Assembly: GCA_034423135.1 (NCBI GenBank)
Contig: DAOUJC010000006.1
Location: 87,791 to 151,790 of the forward strand
Reading direction: 5' to 3'
DNA: 64,000 bases
Origin: JAPPHY01 sp034423135
GTDB lineage: Bacteria; Chloroflexota; Dehalococcoidia; Lucifugimonadales; UBA2985
Part shown: piece after piece, positions 6,730 to 15,390 of the stretch
Layout: every line of letters begins with the position of its first letter
Numbering within the stretch: position 1 is the first letter of the stretch
Position numbers and translations under genes: made by a program
The notes under the pieces: generated by a model
What the model was told of the DNA's origin: nothing
The model's database searches: none
Seen by the model: only the letters and a program-made list of their open reading frames with translations

Positions 6730-8196
6730 CTAGCCCAGGAAGTGGCGGAGCTGAGCGGCCTCCTCGACGTAGTTGAAGACGTTGACGGCGGCGTCGCCCC
6801 TGTCCAGGCCGGCCCAGACTGCGCTGGTCAGCCCCTCGTGGACGCGGTCGATGTCGTTGGCAAACTGAGCCACCAGGCTAACGTACTTCTCGCCCAGCAG
6901 CTCGCGCACGCGCTGCTCGTTCGTGAAGCGCAGCGCGGCGCGGAGGTCGCCGTCCAGGCTGGGATACACCTCACGCACGAACTCCAAGTCGTTGGGGCTG
7001 AGGCCGGCCATGCCCAGCAGCTCCGGCGGAACTCCGATGGAGTAGAGCGCCGCGGAGAAGCCGATGGCCCTAGGGAGCGTGACGCCGCCGCCCAGCGTGC
7101 GTCCGTAGCCGAACAGCCCGACGTGCATCCTGCGCTCCCGGCGCCTGGGCACGTATGCGGCCACGTTCGATATGAAGCTGGCCAGCAGCTGCACCTGCGA
7201 CTGGTACTCGGCCCTGGCCTTGTCGATCACCTCGCGGGCGCGTTGCTCGTCGATTGGCACCGGCTCGCTCTTATCGTGCGCCAGGATCTCGGCGATGCCG
7301 CGCTGGACTTCGTCCCTGGAGTAGTCGTACTTGAAGGCGGACTGGACTGTAAGCGTGTGCGCGCTGGGGTACTCGGTGAAGGCGCGGTCGACGTTGAGTG
7401 GAGTCAGGTGGCCGCGGAAGGGCACGCTGCCTGCGCCGATGATGGGGTAGATGCCGAGACCGATGCGCTGCTCCAGCCCGTGCAGTCGTTGCAGCGCCAC
7501 CTTCAGCACAAGCTCTGCGGTTACCACGCCGTAGTTGAGGGCGGGATCGCTGCGGGCCAGGAACACTCGCTGGAACGGCAGATCCCGGTTGCGCACGTAC
7601 TCCTCGACGATGCTGTCGCAGGTGAGCATGCTGTCCAGGTCCTCGACCAGCGGGACCACCCTGAGCTCCTTGGGGCAGAACTCGCCGACCCAGTCCTTGA
7701 CGATCTGGTCGCCAAGGAGCGCGCTCTCCTCCTGCTCCACTATAACCTTCCGGTAGTACGCCTCCACCATCGCCAGCTCCCACGCCGAGGTGGTCAGAGG
7801 CAGGATCACCTCCTGGATGGGAGCGTCGGCGCCCTCGCCGTAGAAGGTGGTGGCCGTGTCCCAGGCGGACGGAATGCTCTGCAGCGCCTCCACCATGGAC
7901 TTGCGCATATTCCGCTCCACGCTTGGGTTGGGCACGCGCAGGGTCAGGGACACGTCCCGGCCCAGGCGCAGGCTGTCGAAGACGCGGGAGTAGCCGGTGA
8001 GGAGCTTGCGCACGACGTGGTTGTCGGCCTCCTTGCCCTCGGAGTCCCACATCTGCTCGTCGCAGCCCAGCGCGAAGACGTCGACAGCCTCGTCGACCTC
8101 GCCCTCACCCTTCACGACGCCGTCGGCATCGGCGAAGGGCGCGGGCCTTGCGTTGTCCGGGTGCTGCGTGCTCATCACCTTTGGAATCAGTGCCAC
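6730..8196 (-). CDS. ppcA: Phosphoenolpyruvate carboxylase, archaeal type
   Basis: The enzyme adds bicarbonate to PEP to give oxaloacetate, refilling the TCA cycle. At 488 aa it is far shorter than the 850-950 aa bacterial enzyme and carries the hallmark N-terminal MSTQHPDNA of the archaeal-type family. Other family-like segments are YPIIGAGSVPFRG, the HTLTVQSAFKYDY stretch and LFGYGRTLGGG. This type is known from archaea and a limited set of bacteria. It is the first gene of a minus-strand run with trpF and trpB. Oxaloacetate supply also feeds the aspartate pathway encoded nearby, though that link is only inference. Confidence 0.93.
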   Translation of the reverse strand: MALIPKVMSTQHPDNARPAPFADADGVVKGEGEVDEAVDVFALGCDEQMWDSEGKEADNHVVRKLLTGYSRVFDSLRLGRDVSLTLRVPNPSVERNMRKSMVEALQSIPSAWDTATTFYGEGADAPIQEVILPLTTSAWELAMVEAYYRKVIVEQEESALLGDQIVKDWVGEFCPKELRVVPLVEDLDSMLTCDSIVEEYVRNRDLPFQRVFLARSDPALNYGVVTAELVLKVALQRLHGLEQRIGLGIYPIIGAGSVPFRGHLTPLNVDRAFTEYPSAHTLTVQSAFKYDYSRDEVQRGIAEILAHDKSEPVPIDEQRAREVIDKARAEYQSQVQLLASFISNVAAYVPRRRERRMHVGLFGYGRTLGGGVTLPRAIGFSAALYSIGVPPELLGMAGLSPNDLEFVREVYPSLDGDLRAALRFTNEQRVRELLGEKYVSLVAQFANDIDRVHEGLTSAVWAGLDRGDAAVNVFNYVEEAAQLRHFLG

Positions 8197-8315
8197 TGCG
8201 AACCTCCCGCGGGGCCGGCGACATGGAATGCGGCCGCGGCCGCCGGTTCCGACCCTCGCCCCATTATACGCGAATGTTGCAAGTTGGCTGAACCCCTGCG
8301 GGGGAGAGGTTTCCC

Positions 8316-8402
8316 CGCCCGCTCGTGGTGAGCCTGTCGAACCATTTGAGCGGGCAGTCCTTCACCGACGTGCGCTCACTTCCTTCGACGGGCTCAGTGT
8401 GA
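8316..8402. repeat. REP-like palindromic repeat cluster A
   Basis: The 380-bp gap between ppcA and the helicase holds a palindrome with outer arms CCCGCTC and GAGCGGG and inner TGGT/ACCA around GAGCCTGTCGA (about 8316-8356), then a second degenerate unit carrying TTCGACGGGCTCA (to 8402). Related pairs occur at 12.3 kb and 63.8 kb. The rest of the gap (8403-8576) shows no gene I can support. Confidence 0.75.
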
Positions 8403-8576
8403 TCTGACTGCATGGGACGCACCCTGATACGGGACCGCAATCCAGCGGATAGGGATAGACCGCTGCCTACGCAGGGGTGGCCCGGTAGAGGCAGCCGTGG
8501 TGAACGCGGCCCGCAATGGCCGGGAGCCGTTTGGCGTTGCTCCGGCGGTCGTCGGGAGCCCCTAGGGCTTACGCGG

Positions 8577-9986
8577 CTATTGGGTGCTCCGCGGTCGGTG
8601 TCTCGTAACACGGGACGCCTCCCAGGGCTGGCGAGTGAGGCCGCCTCCCATGCTCCGGTTGATCTCGCGCCACTTCGGCTCTTCATCCGGCGTGATGAAC
8701 GTCACGGCCACACCGGCGCGGCCCATTCGCCCCGTCCGCCCTACCCTGTGTGTGAACAGCAGGTCGGAGTCCGGCAGGTCATAGTTGATTACCTGGCCAA
8801 TGCCGTCGATGTCCAACCCGCGGGCTGCTACGTTGGTCGCCACGAGTATGGGTATGGCACCGGAGCGGAAGTCAGCCATCACGCGCTCGCGTGCGTTCTG
8901 GCTGAGATTCCCCTGCAGTGCGCCGGCCGGGTATCCCTTCTCTCCCAGCTGTGAGGCCAGCTTCTTCACGCCTCGCTTGGTCTTGCCGAAGACGATGACA
9001 GCCTCGCCGTCACGCCGGTCCAGCAGAGTTCGGAGCGCACCCATCTTGTCGGACTTCTCGATGTTGTAGACCAGATGCTTCACTGCGGGCAGCGACTTCA
9101 AGTCTGCGTCCACCTCCACCGTGGCCGGGTCGCGCATGTACTTCGAGGCGGTCCTGGACACCCACTCCGGCATCGTCGCCGACAGGAGTGCTGTCTGCCG
9201 GCCGGAGGGCGTCCGGCTCAGGATGGCCTCGACGTCGTGCGCGAACCCCCTGTCCAGCATCTCATCCGCCTCGTCCAGCACCATGAAGCGGACCGATTGC
9301 AGGTCAAGCGTGCCTTGCCGGATGTGGTCCAGTGTCCGGCCGGGGGTACCGATGATGATCTGGGCGCCGGTCTTCAGCGCGGTGTATTCCGGCCTGTACG
9401 ACCGGCCGCCGTATAGCAGCGTGCAGCGCAGCGAGCGCGGCGACGCCATTGCCTCCGTTATTCCGGCCACCTGTATGGCCAGCTCGCGCGTCGGAACCAG
9501 CACCAGTGCCTGGACGCGCCGGTCGGATGGGTCGCACTGTTCTGCCAGTGGTATGGCGAATGCCAGGGTTTTTCCCGACCCCGTACGTGCCTGCCCAATC
9601 ACGTCCCGGCCCGCCAGAAGAAGGGGAATGGTCTTCTTCTGGATTGGCGTGGGTTCCGATATGTCCATGCGGGAAAGCGCCGCCCTCGTGGAGGCCTGCA
9701 GTGCCATTGCAGCAAACACCGGAGCGGAGGAGACGGAGGGGGCATCGCGCGAGGTTGGAGCCGCTTGGTCAAGCTGATCTGCGTCGAACGGCCCCTCGGG
9801 TCGTGAGACTGACCGTGTCGAGGAACTGCCGCGCTGCGTCTTGAAGCACGGAGAGCAGTAAACCGGGCGGTCCTGGCTTGGCCGGAACGGGACTGTGGTG
9901 GAAGTGCCGCAAACGGCGCATACGGCCTGATGACGGCGCCTGTAGCCGGCGTTAGCACGCCGGACAGTGGTGGACTGTATTGCCAT
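8577..9986 (-). CDS. DEAD-box RNA helicase with N-terminal zinc ribbon
   Basis: An ATP-dependent RNA helicase of 469 aa. After an N-terminal zinc-ribbon-like module (Cys 23, 26, 44 and 47 in CAVCG and CSPCF) and a low-complexity linker, the core shows the Q motif region EPTPIQ, Walker A ARTGSGKT, PTRELA, GTPGR, DEAD box VLDEADE, SAT, the ARGLDI motif and HRVGRTGRMGR. It lacks a long basic C-terminal tail. The zinc module could add RNA or ribosome contacts. The ATG at 9986 is preceded on its strand by AAGGAG. It is divergent from the FG-GAP lipoprotein gene. Likely roles are RNA decay, ribosome assembly or cold adaptation; the sequence does not decide. Confidence 0.94.
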   Translation of the reverse strand: MAIQSTTVRRANAGYRRRHQAVCAVCGTSTTVPFRPSQDRPVYCSPCFKTQRGSSSTRSVSRPEGPFDADQLDQAAPTSRDAPSVSSAPVFAAMALQASTRAALSRMDISEPTPIQKKTIPLLLAGRDVIGQARTGSGKTLAFAIPLAEQCDPSDRRVQALVLVPTRELAIQVAGITEAMASPRSLRCTLLYGGRSYRPEYTALKTGAQIIIGTPGRTLDHIRQGTLDLQSVRFMVLDEADEMLDRGFAHDVEAILSRTPSGRQTALLSATMPEWVSRTASKYMRDPATVEVDADLKSLPAVKHLVYNIEKSDKMGALRTLLDRRDGEAVIVFGKTKRGVKKLASQLGEKGYPAGALQGNLSQNARERVMADFRSGAIPILVATNVAARGLDIDGIGQVINYDLPDSDLLFTHRVGRTGRMGRAGVAVTFITPDEEPKWREINRSMGGGLTRQPWEASRVTRHRPRSTQ

Positions 9987-10210
9987 GAGGAAACGGACTC
10001 CTTATCCCAATGGGCCACAAAAGCGAAAGACGGGATCAGTCCGTTATCCTGTGTGTAGCCTTGGTGCGAAATTATGGTGTCGGCCCATTCTAACAGAAAA
10101 CGGACAAGATGGCTCCCTCTCGTCAGGGTAGACCTACGGAGCCTGCGAAATGGTCGCGCGCTCACCCCCGCATTGCGGGCGGTATGGTCGCGTGCTTTAA
10201 TTGGGCCGCT

Positions 10211-12235
10211 GTGACCAATGCCTCGAACAGACTCTGGGGCGCCGCCGCGCTCGCCGCGCTGATGCTCCTCGCGGCGGCCGCGTGCGGGCACAGGATGGTC
10301 GAGCCGGAAGCCTCGCCGCAGCCCGCGGGTCCGCCGTGCGGTGAGCACGCCACAGTCGAACGCACACCCGTCGCGGATGGCGTGTACGCCTACCCCACGG
10401 AGGCGCTCGACCCGCCGTGGCTGGACGAGCGCAGGTCGGACCAGATTGCCGATGCTGACCGCCTCGACGTGTTCTGCGACTTCCGCTTCGTCGACCTCGT
10501 GGAGGAGAGCGGCATCACCTTCCGGCACCGGCCGGTGGACGACGCGGCCCGCACCTACAAGGCCGTCCACTACGACCATGGCAACGGCCTGGCCGTCGCT
10601 GACGTGGACGGCGACGGCCTCCACGACATCTACTTCGTGAACCAGATTGGCGCAAACCAGCTGTGGCGCAACCTGGGCGGCGGCCGGTTCGAGGACGTGA
10701 CGGCGGCCGCGGGCGTGGCCGTCGACGACCGAGTGAGCGTGAGCGCGTCCTTCGCGGACATCGACAACGACGGCGACCCAGACCTGTACGTCACCGCCGT
10801 CCGCGCCGGCAACCTGCTGTTCGAGAACGACGGCGCGGGCAGGTTCCGCGACATTACGGCCGCCTCCGGCACGGGCTACGCGGGCCACTCCTCCGGCGCC
10901 GTGTTCTTCGACTACGACGCGGACGGCCTGCTCGACCTGTACGTGACAAACGTGGGCCGCTACACGTCGGAGCAGCAGCGGCCGGTGTCGCGCGATGAGC
11001 CCCTCGCCGAGTACGAGTCGGGCAGCTACGAGTTTCTCAACGGCCTGGAGGACGCGTTCGAGGGTCATCTGTACCCGGACCGCTCGGAGAGCAGCGTGCT
11101 GTACCACAACCTGGGCGGCGGCCGGTTCGCGGACGTCACGGAGGAGGCCGGCCTGGCGGATGCGGCTTGGTCCGGCGACGCCACGCCCCTGGACGCAAAC
11201 GGCGACGGTCTGCCGGACCTGTACGTGCTCAACATGCAGGGCCACGACCGGCTCTACTTGAACGCCGGAGGCCGCTTCGTGCTCAGCGAGGACGCATTCC
11301 CGCGCACGCCCTGGGGCGCGATGGGCGTCAAGGCGTTCGACTACGACAACGACGGCGACGTTGACATCTTTGTGACCGACATGCACTCGGACATGAGCGA
11401 GGACATTGGGCCGGAGAGGGAGAAGGATAAATCCAGGATACAGTGGCCGGAGAGCTTCGTGCAGAGCAACGGCCGCAGCATCTACGGCAACGCATTCTAC
11501 GAGAACCAGGGCGACGGCACCTACCGGGAGATGTCCGACGAGCTGGGCGCGGAGACGTACTGGCCCTGGGGCCTCAGCGTGGGCGACCTCAACGCCGACG
11601 GCTACCAGGACGCGTTCGTCACGGGCAGCATGAGCTTCCCATTCCGCTACGCCGTCAACTCGCTGCTGCTCAACAACCGCGGCGAGGGCTTTGTGGACAG
11701 CGAGTTCATCCTGGGCGCGGAGCCGAGACGCGACAGGCGAACGGCCTCACCAGCGTTCGAGATCGACTGCGCGGGCGTCGACCGTCTACACCGCCTCTGC
11801 GAAGAGGAGGGCCTGAGCGGCCGCGTCGAGGTATGGGGCTCCATCGGCTCCCGCTCCTCCGCCGTGTTCGACATGGACGGCGACGGTGACCTGGACATCG
11901 TGACAAGCGACTTCAACGCGGGGCCGCAGCTGCTGGTGAGCAGCCTGGCAGAATCGCTGGACAGGCTCAGCTATGTGAAGGTGTCGCTGGAGGGCACCGA
12001 GTCCAACCGCGACGGGCTGGGCGCGACCGTGACCGTCCATGCTGGCGGCAACACGTACACCCGCGTCCACGACGGCAAGTCGGGATACCTGTCGCAGAGC
12101 CTGCTGCCGCTCTACCTCGGGCTGGGCGACTCGCCCTCAATCGAGAGCATTGAGGTGGCGTGGCCATCCGGGCGGCGGCAGAGCGTGTCAGGCCCGCTGG
12201 ACGTGAACCAACTTGTGCACGTGCGGGAGGAGTAG
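10211..12235 (+). CDS. FG-GAP/VCBS repeat lipoprotein with ASPIC/UnbV domain
   Basis: A large exported protein built from beta-propeller repeats. After a hydrophobic signal ending LMLLAAAACG (lipobox Cys) come at least seven FG-GAP/VCBS repeats with calcium-binding-like DVDGDG, DIDNDGDPDLY, DYDADGLLDLY, DANGDGLPDLY, DYDNDGDVDIF and DMDGDGDLDIV loops. The end (from about SYVKVSLEGTESNRDGLGATV to the IEVAWPSGRRQ segment) is an ASPIC/UnbV domain. Such CRTAC-like proteins are thought to act in binding at the cell surface; the ligand is unknown. The start is uncertain: GTG at 10211 gives a compact lipoprotein signal; ATG at 10184 or 10109 are alternatives. A paralogue lies at 53.3-55.2 kb. Confidence 0.9.
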   Translation: MTNASNRLWGAAALAALMLLAAAACGHRMVEPEASPQPAGPPCGEHATVERTPVADGVYAYPTEALDPPWLDERRSDQIADADRLDVFCDFRFVDLVEESGITFRHRPVDDAARTYKAVHYDHGNGLAVADVDGDGLHDIYFVNQIGANQLWRNLGGGRFEDVTAAAGVAVDDRVSVSASFADIDNDGDPDLYVTAVRAGNLLFENDGAGRFRDITAASGTGYAGHSSGAVFFDYDADGLLDLYVTNVGRYTSEQQRPVSRDEPLAEYESGSYEFLNGLEDAFEGHLYPDRSESSVLYHNLGGGRFADVTEEAGLADAAWSGDATPLDANGDGLPDLYVLNMQGHDRLYLNAGGRFVLSEDAFPRTPWGAMGVKAFDYDNDGDVDIFVTDMHSDMSEDIGPEREKDKSRIQWPESFVQSNGRSIYGNAFYENQGDGTYREMSDELGAETYWPWGLSVGDLNADGYQDAFVTGSMSFPFRYAVNSLLLNNRGEGFVDSEFILGAEPRRDRRTASPAFEIDCAGVDRLHRLCEEEGLSGRVEVWGSIGSRSSAVFDMDGDGDLDIVTSDFNAGPQLLVSSLAESLDRLSYVKVSLEGTESNRDGLGATVTVHAGGNTYTRVHDGKSGYLSQSLLPLYLGLGDSPSIESIEVAWPSGRRQSVSGPLDVNQLVHVREE

Positions 12236-12240
12236 GGCGG

Positions 12241-12268
12241 CGGAGGCTCAGCCTGTCGCGAGCCTCCG
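12241..12268 (+). terminator. Hairpin after the first FG-GAP gene
   Basis: CGGAGGCTC (12241-12249) pairs with GAGCCTCCG (12260-12268) around a 10-nt loop, 5 nt after the stop codon. There is no T-run. The loop holds AGCCTGTCG, the core of the nearby REP-like repeats, so the hairpin may be part of that repeat cluster. Confidence 0.5.
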
Positions 12269-12274
12269 CGCGTA

Positions 12275-12360
12275 GTCCGCTCACGCCCTTCGACAGGCTC
12301 AGGGTGAGCGAACTCGCGATAGCCCGCTCATGGTGAGCCTGTCGAACCATTTGAGCGGGC
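12275..12360. repeat. REP-like palindromic repeat cluster B
   Basis: Two units. The first (12275-12312) reads CCGCTCACGCCCTTCGACAG onward to GGGTGAGCG; the second (12322-12360) has arms CCCGCTCATGGT and ACCATTTGAGCGGG around GAGCCTGTCGA. They fill the gap between the FG-GAP gene and the amidohydrolase gene. Confidence 0.8.
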
Positions 12361-12389
12361 CTGAGTCCACGGGACACGGGCACCGCCCG

Positions 12390-12418
12390 TTGTCCGGCCT
12401 GCGGCAACCCGCTAGACT
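12390..12418 (+). promoter_or_regulatory. Probable promoter of the amidohydrolase gene (leaderless type)
   Basis: TTGTCC (12390-12395), a 17-nt spacer and TAGACT (12413-12418) precede the ATG at 12425 by 6 nt. No Shine-Dalgarno sequence is present, so a leaderless message is likely. Confidence 0.5.
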
Positions 12419-12424
12419 TGTGCC

Positions 12425-13897
12425 ATGATCCTGCTCACGCCGAGCCCGCGAATGACGTCCCTCGCCTTCATGAGGCGTGTGTTGCTGCCGGCTGTCGCGA
12501 TGGCGGCCGTGGTACTGTCGGTCGTGGGCTGCGCGCCCGCAGAGCCTACAGTCCCTCCGACGCTTGAAGGCTTGCCGCCTGACGTCATCCTTCACGGCGG
12601 CCGCGTGATCACGATGGAGCCGGACATGACTCGCGCGGAGGCGATAGCTGTGCGCGGCGATGAGATCGTCGCCGTGGGCAGCAGTGACCAGCTGCTGGCG
12701 CTGGCGGGGCCGTCCACGCAGGTCGTCGACCTACAGGGCAGGGCGCTGCTGCCCGGCTTCATCGACGCCCACAACCACATCTTCAGCGAGGCAATCCGCA
12801 CGCGAAACCCGTCGCTTCAAGAGGCCCAGGACTACGCTCTGAGCTTGGGCATCACCGCAATGGCCGACATGTCCGTTGAGGCGCCCGTGCTCCTCGCACT
12901 GCGCAACTTCCACGATGCGGGCAGGCTGCGTGTCCGCACGAGCGTTTACCCGCCGTACAACCTCCACTGCGGCGAGTTGCTCGGTCACTGGTACGCTGAA
13001 TTTCCGCCGGAACGCGACCCCGACGCCATGCTGCGAATTCTCGGCGCAAAGATCTTCCCCGACGGCTGGACGTGCGACCTGCTGCCGGCCTTCAGCTTTG
13101 AGCTGCGCGACGCCCCCGACGCGGAGAGCAGCCGCGGCCACCTGCTCGTCGGGCCGGACGAGCTTGCCCGCGTGCTCGCCGAGCTGGAGGCGATGGGCTA
13201 TCAGGCGGCTGTGCACGCGCTCGGCGACCGCGCAGTCGAGAATGCGCTGGACGCCATCGAGAGCGTGCTCGCGGGCGCGCCGAACGACCTGCGCCATCGC
13301 ATCGAACACAACATGTTCATCCGTCCTGACCTGATGGGCCGGTACGGAGAGACGGGCGCAGTGCCCGTAATCTGGGGCTCGGGGGCGTGCCACATCCGAA
13401 ATACGTCGTGGCGCGACTCGGATGGCCGGCTGACGCATCGCTGGGGCGGGCCAGAGTCGCACCCGTGGATCAACCCCTGGCGTTCGCTTCTTGACGCCAA
13501 TCCGGGGCTGCCCGTTGCATTCCACAGCGACATGTCGTGGGGCGAGCCGGGCCCTCTGGCCTATCTCTACAGCCTGGTCACACGCAACGAGGTGTTTCTG
13601 GACGATTCGCCCATATGCGAGGCGCCGGAGTGGTTGAAGCACGAGGCCGTTGACGTCGAAGACGCGCTGCGCATGATGACCACGGGCGCGGCCTACGCGC
13701 TGCTCATGGAGGAGAGGACCGGCTCGCTCAGGCCTGGCAAGCTCGCCGACCTGATCGTGCTGTCGGACGACCCGCTGGAGACCGACCCTGAGTCGCTGCA
13801 CCGGCTGGAGGTGCTGGTGACGATGGTCGGCGGGCGCGTGGAGCACTGCGCAGCATCGGCTGAGTCGCTGTGCCCCGGATACGCGGAGGGCGGCTAG
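12425..13897 (+). CDS. Amidohydrolase family 3 lipoprotein (YtcJ-like)
   Basis: A 490-aa metal-dependent hydrolase anchored outside the membrane. The signal peptide ends in LSVVGC (Cys 36). Then come VILHGGRVITMEPDM, typical of the amidohydrolase beta-sandwich, the metal motif LPGFIDAHNH near residue 115, a later His in AAVHALGDRAVENALDAIE, the RIEHNMF motif and HSDMSWGEPGPL with the catalytic-type Asp. The C-terminus GSLRPGKLADLIVLSDDPL closes the beta-sandwich. The carbonyl-lysine candidate lies in LGAKIFPDGW. Family members cleave amide or related bonds, but the substrate cannot be named. The last four bases overlap the convergent MFS gene. An alternative start at Met 16 would give a shorter signal. 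Confidence 0.88.
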   Translation: MILLTPSPRMTSLAFMRRVLLPAVAMAAVVLSVVGCAPAEPTVPPTLEGLPPDVILHGGRVITMEPDMTRAEAIAVRGDEIVAVGSSDQLLALAGPSTQVVDLQGRALLPGFIDAHNHIFSEAIRTRNPSLQEAQDYALSLGITAMADMSVEAPVLLALRNFHDAGRLRVRTSVYPPYNLHCGELLGHWYAEFPPERDPDAMLRILGAKIFPDGWTCDLLPAFSFELRDAPDAESSRGHLLVGPDELARVLAELEAMGYQAAVHALGDRAVENALDAIESVLAGAPNDLRHRIEHNMFIRPDLMGRYGETGAVPVIWGSGACHIRNTSWRDSDGRLTHRWGGPESHPWINPWRSLLDANPGLPVAFHSDMSWGEPGPLAYLYSLVTRNEVFLDDSPICEAPEWLKHEAVDVEDALRMMTTGAAYALLMEERTGSLRPGKLADLIVLSDDPLETDPESLHRLEVLVTMVGGRVEHCAASAESLCPGYAEGG

Positions 13898-15108
13898 GCC
13901 TGCAGCGCGCGCGTGGCCCTGCGTCTGCCCTGGCTCCAGGTGATCATGAAGGCCATCACGCCCACGGCTATCACCAGTCCGGATGCGCGGAACACGTCCT
14001 CGATGCTGCCGCCGCTCTCGATGAGGCTGCCGCCCACAGAGCCGGTGAGCACGCCCATGATGAGGACGGCATTCGTGAAGCCGATCAGCGTGCCGTAGCC
14101 GTAGATCCTGCCCAGGTCCGTGGTGATGGCCAGCGAAGAGGGAAGAGCGGCGCTCTCCGATAGCCCCAGAATCAGGAACAGCACCAGCAGCACCATGACG
14201 GTGCTGGCCAGAGGTAGCGCCTCCGTGCCGGCTGCCATCAGCAACCCTCCGCCGACGACCAGCAGGCTGCGCGGTACGTGGTCGGCCAGGCGCCCGAACA
14301 GCGGCTGGAATATGCTCGAAATGATTGCGCGCGAGCCGATCACCAGGCCAACAAGCGTCGCGCTGGCCAGAAGCGATTCGGTCATGAATATGGCAATGAA
14401 GGTGAATACGGACCCCATGCCCAGGCCAAAGGTGTAGTTGAAGATCATCAGTGACCACACGCGCAGGTCGCCGGCCATCTCGCGGAAGCTGGGCACCACC
14501 ACATCATCCTCTCTTCTCCCGCCTGATGTATCCGGTAACAGGAACGTCACCATGAGCACCGCCACCACCGCGGCGGCGGCCAGTGTGAGGAACGTGGCGT
14601 CCACGCCGAAGTTGTCCTTGAGCACTCCGCCAACCAGCGGCCCGGCGCCGAACCCCGCCGTGAACGACACCATGAACATGCCCATGTAGCGCCCCTCATG
14701 GCCCCTGGGCGAAAGCTCCCCGACCATCGCAAGCGCTGACGGGAACATGCAGGCTGCGCCGATACCCATACCCATGCGCAGCAGCGTGACGATCTGGTAC
14801 GAGTCGGCCATGGACAGCCCGATGCCGATAAACACGTACACGGAGAGCCCGGCGAGGATGAAGCGACGCCTGCCCAGTCGATCGCCCAGCCTGCCGACGA
14901 TTGGAGTGAGGGGCGTCTGCGTGATCGCAAAGCCTGAGAATGCGAGGCCCAGCCACACTCCCGATGCGCCCAAGTCTCGCACGAACACCGGCAGAATGGG
15001 CACCACCATGCCCAGCCCGCTGGCCATCACGAACATGGAGAACCACAAGATAGCAAAAGCCCGCCATCGGCGGGCCGTCGAGGTGGACTCTAGAGCCGGG
15101 GTGTTCAC
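13894..15108 (-). CDS. MFS transporter, drug-efflux type
   Basis: A 404-aa membrane protein with 12 predicted hydrophobic segments. The loop GRLGDRLGRRRFI after the second segment is the major-facilitator motif A, and GLGMVVPILPVFVRDLGA in the first segment and GFGAGPLVGGVL in the fifth resemble the drug:H+ antiporter group. It probably exports a small molecule using the proton gradient; the substrate is unknown. It starts at GTG 15108 and its stop overlaps the end of the convergent amidohydrolase gene by 4 nt, so no terminator separates them. Confidence 0.9.
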   Translation of the reverse strand: MNTPALESTSTARRWRAFAILWFSMFVMASGLGMVVPILPVFVRDLGASGVWLGLAFSGFAITQTPLTPIVGRLGDRLGRRRFILAGLSVYVFIGIGLSMADSYQIVTLLRMGMGIGAACMFPSALAMVGELSPRGHEGRYMGMFMVSFTAGFGAGPLVGGVLKDNFGVDATFLTLAAAAVVAVLMVTFLLPDTSGGRREDDVVVPSFREMAGDLRVWSLMIFNYTFGLGMGSVFTFIAIFMTESLLASATLVGLVIGSRAIISSIFQPLFGRLADHVPRSLLVVGGGLLMAAGTEALPLASTVMVLLVLFLILGLSESAALPSSLAITTDLGRIYGYGTLIGFTNAVLIMGVLTGSVGGSLIESGGSIEDVFRASGLVIAVGVMAFMITWSQGRRRATRALQA

Positions 15109-15390
15109 TTCAGGTGCCTGACCGCGATTGTATCACTCGGCACGCCTACCGCACAACAGGCAGGAATAGGTACGGCGGTGTGCTGGAGCTAACCGTTGAC
15201 ACCCCCACAGTGCGAAAGTATCCTGTACTTGAGCCGTTCGACTGTTGCAAGGCCGAAATCTTGCGAGAGAGGGGGCACATTGCAGCAGTACGACCAGCAT
15301 GAGTGCTACGGGTCCCTCATTCTCAGGCTGAAGGGCGTCAATTGCTTCTAGGTAGTGCGTAGGTCTCCAGCGACTTTGTATTACTCCCTT
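15109..15390. other. Intergenic region upstream of the restriction-modification pair
   Basis: No firm gene. It contains the plus-strand promoter at 15196-15224. A 23-codon frame with a TTG start (15280-15351), reading MQQYDQHECYGSLILRLKGV and ending in NCF, follows a GGGGG-rich stretch; it could be a leader peptide or chance. Confidence 0.3.
15196..15224 (+). promoter_or_regulatory. Probable promoter for the restriction-modification operon
   Basis: TTGACA (15196-15201) and TATCCT (15219-15224) are separated by 17 nt, a strong sigma-70-type match, 166 nt upstream of the methyltransferase ATG. Confidence 0.6.

Noticed and set aside
6676..8331. 551-codon open frame on the plus strand opposite ppcA
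   Set aside because: It mirrors ppcA codon by codon in a GC-rich region, has no family motifs and no ribosome-binding site; ppcA motifs are on the other strand.
8316..8402. Possible CRISPR array
   Set aside because: Units are few, palindromic, diverged and without regular spacers; no cas genes are near.
9599..11386. 595-codon minus-strand frame across the helicase N-terminus and FG-GAP gene
   Set aside because: It spans two divergent genes with clear domain motifs and is made of Val/Ala/His-rich shadow sequence.
12731..14458. 575-codon minus-strand frame opposite the amidohydrolase and into the MFS gene
   Set aside because: Shadow of two convergent genes with strong motifs.
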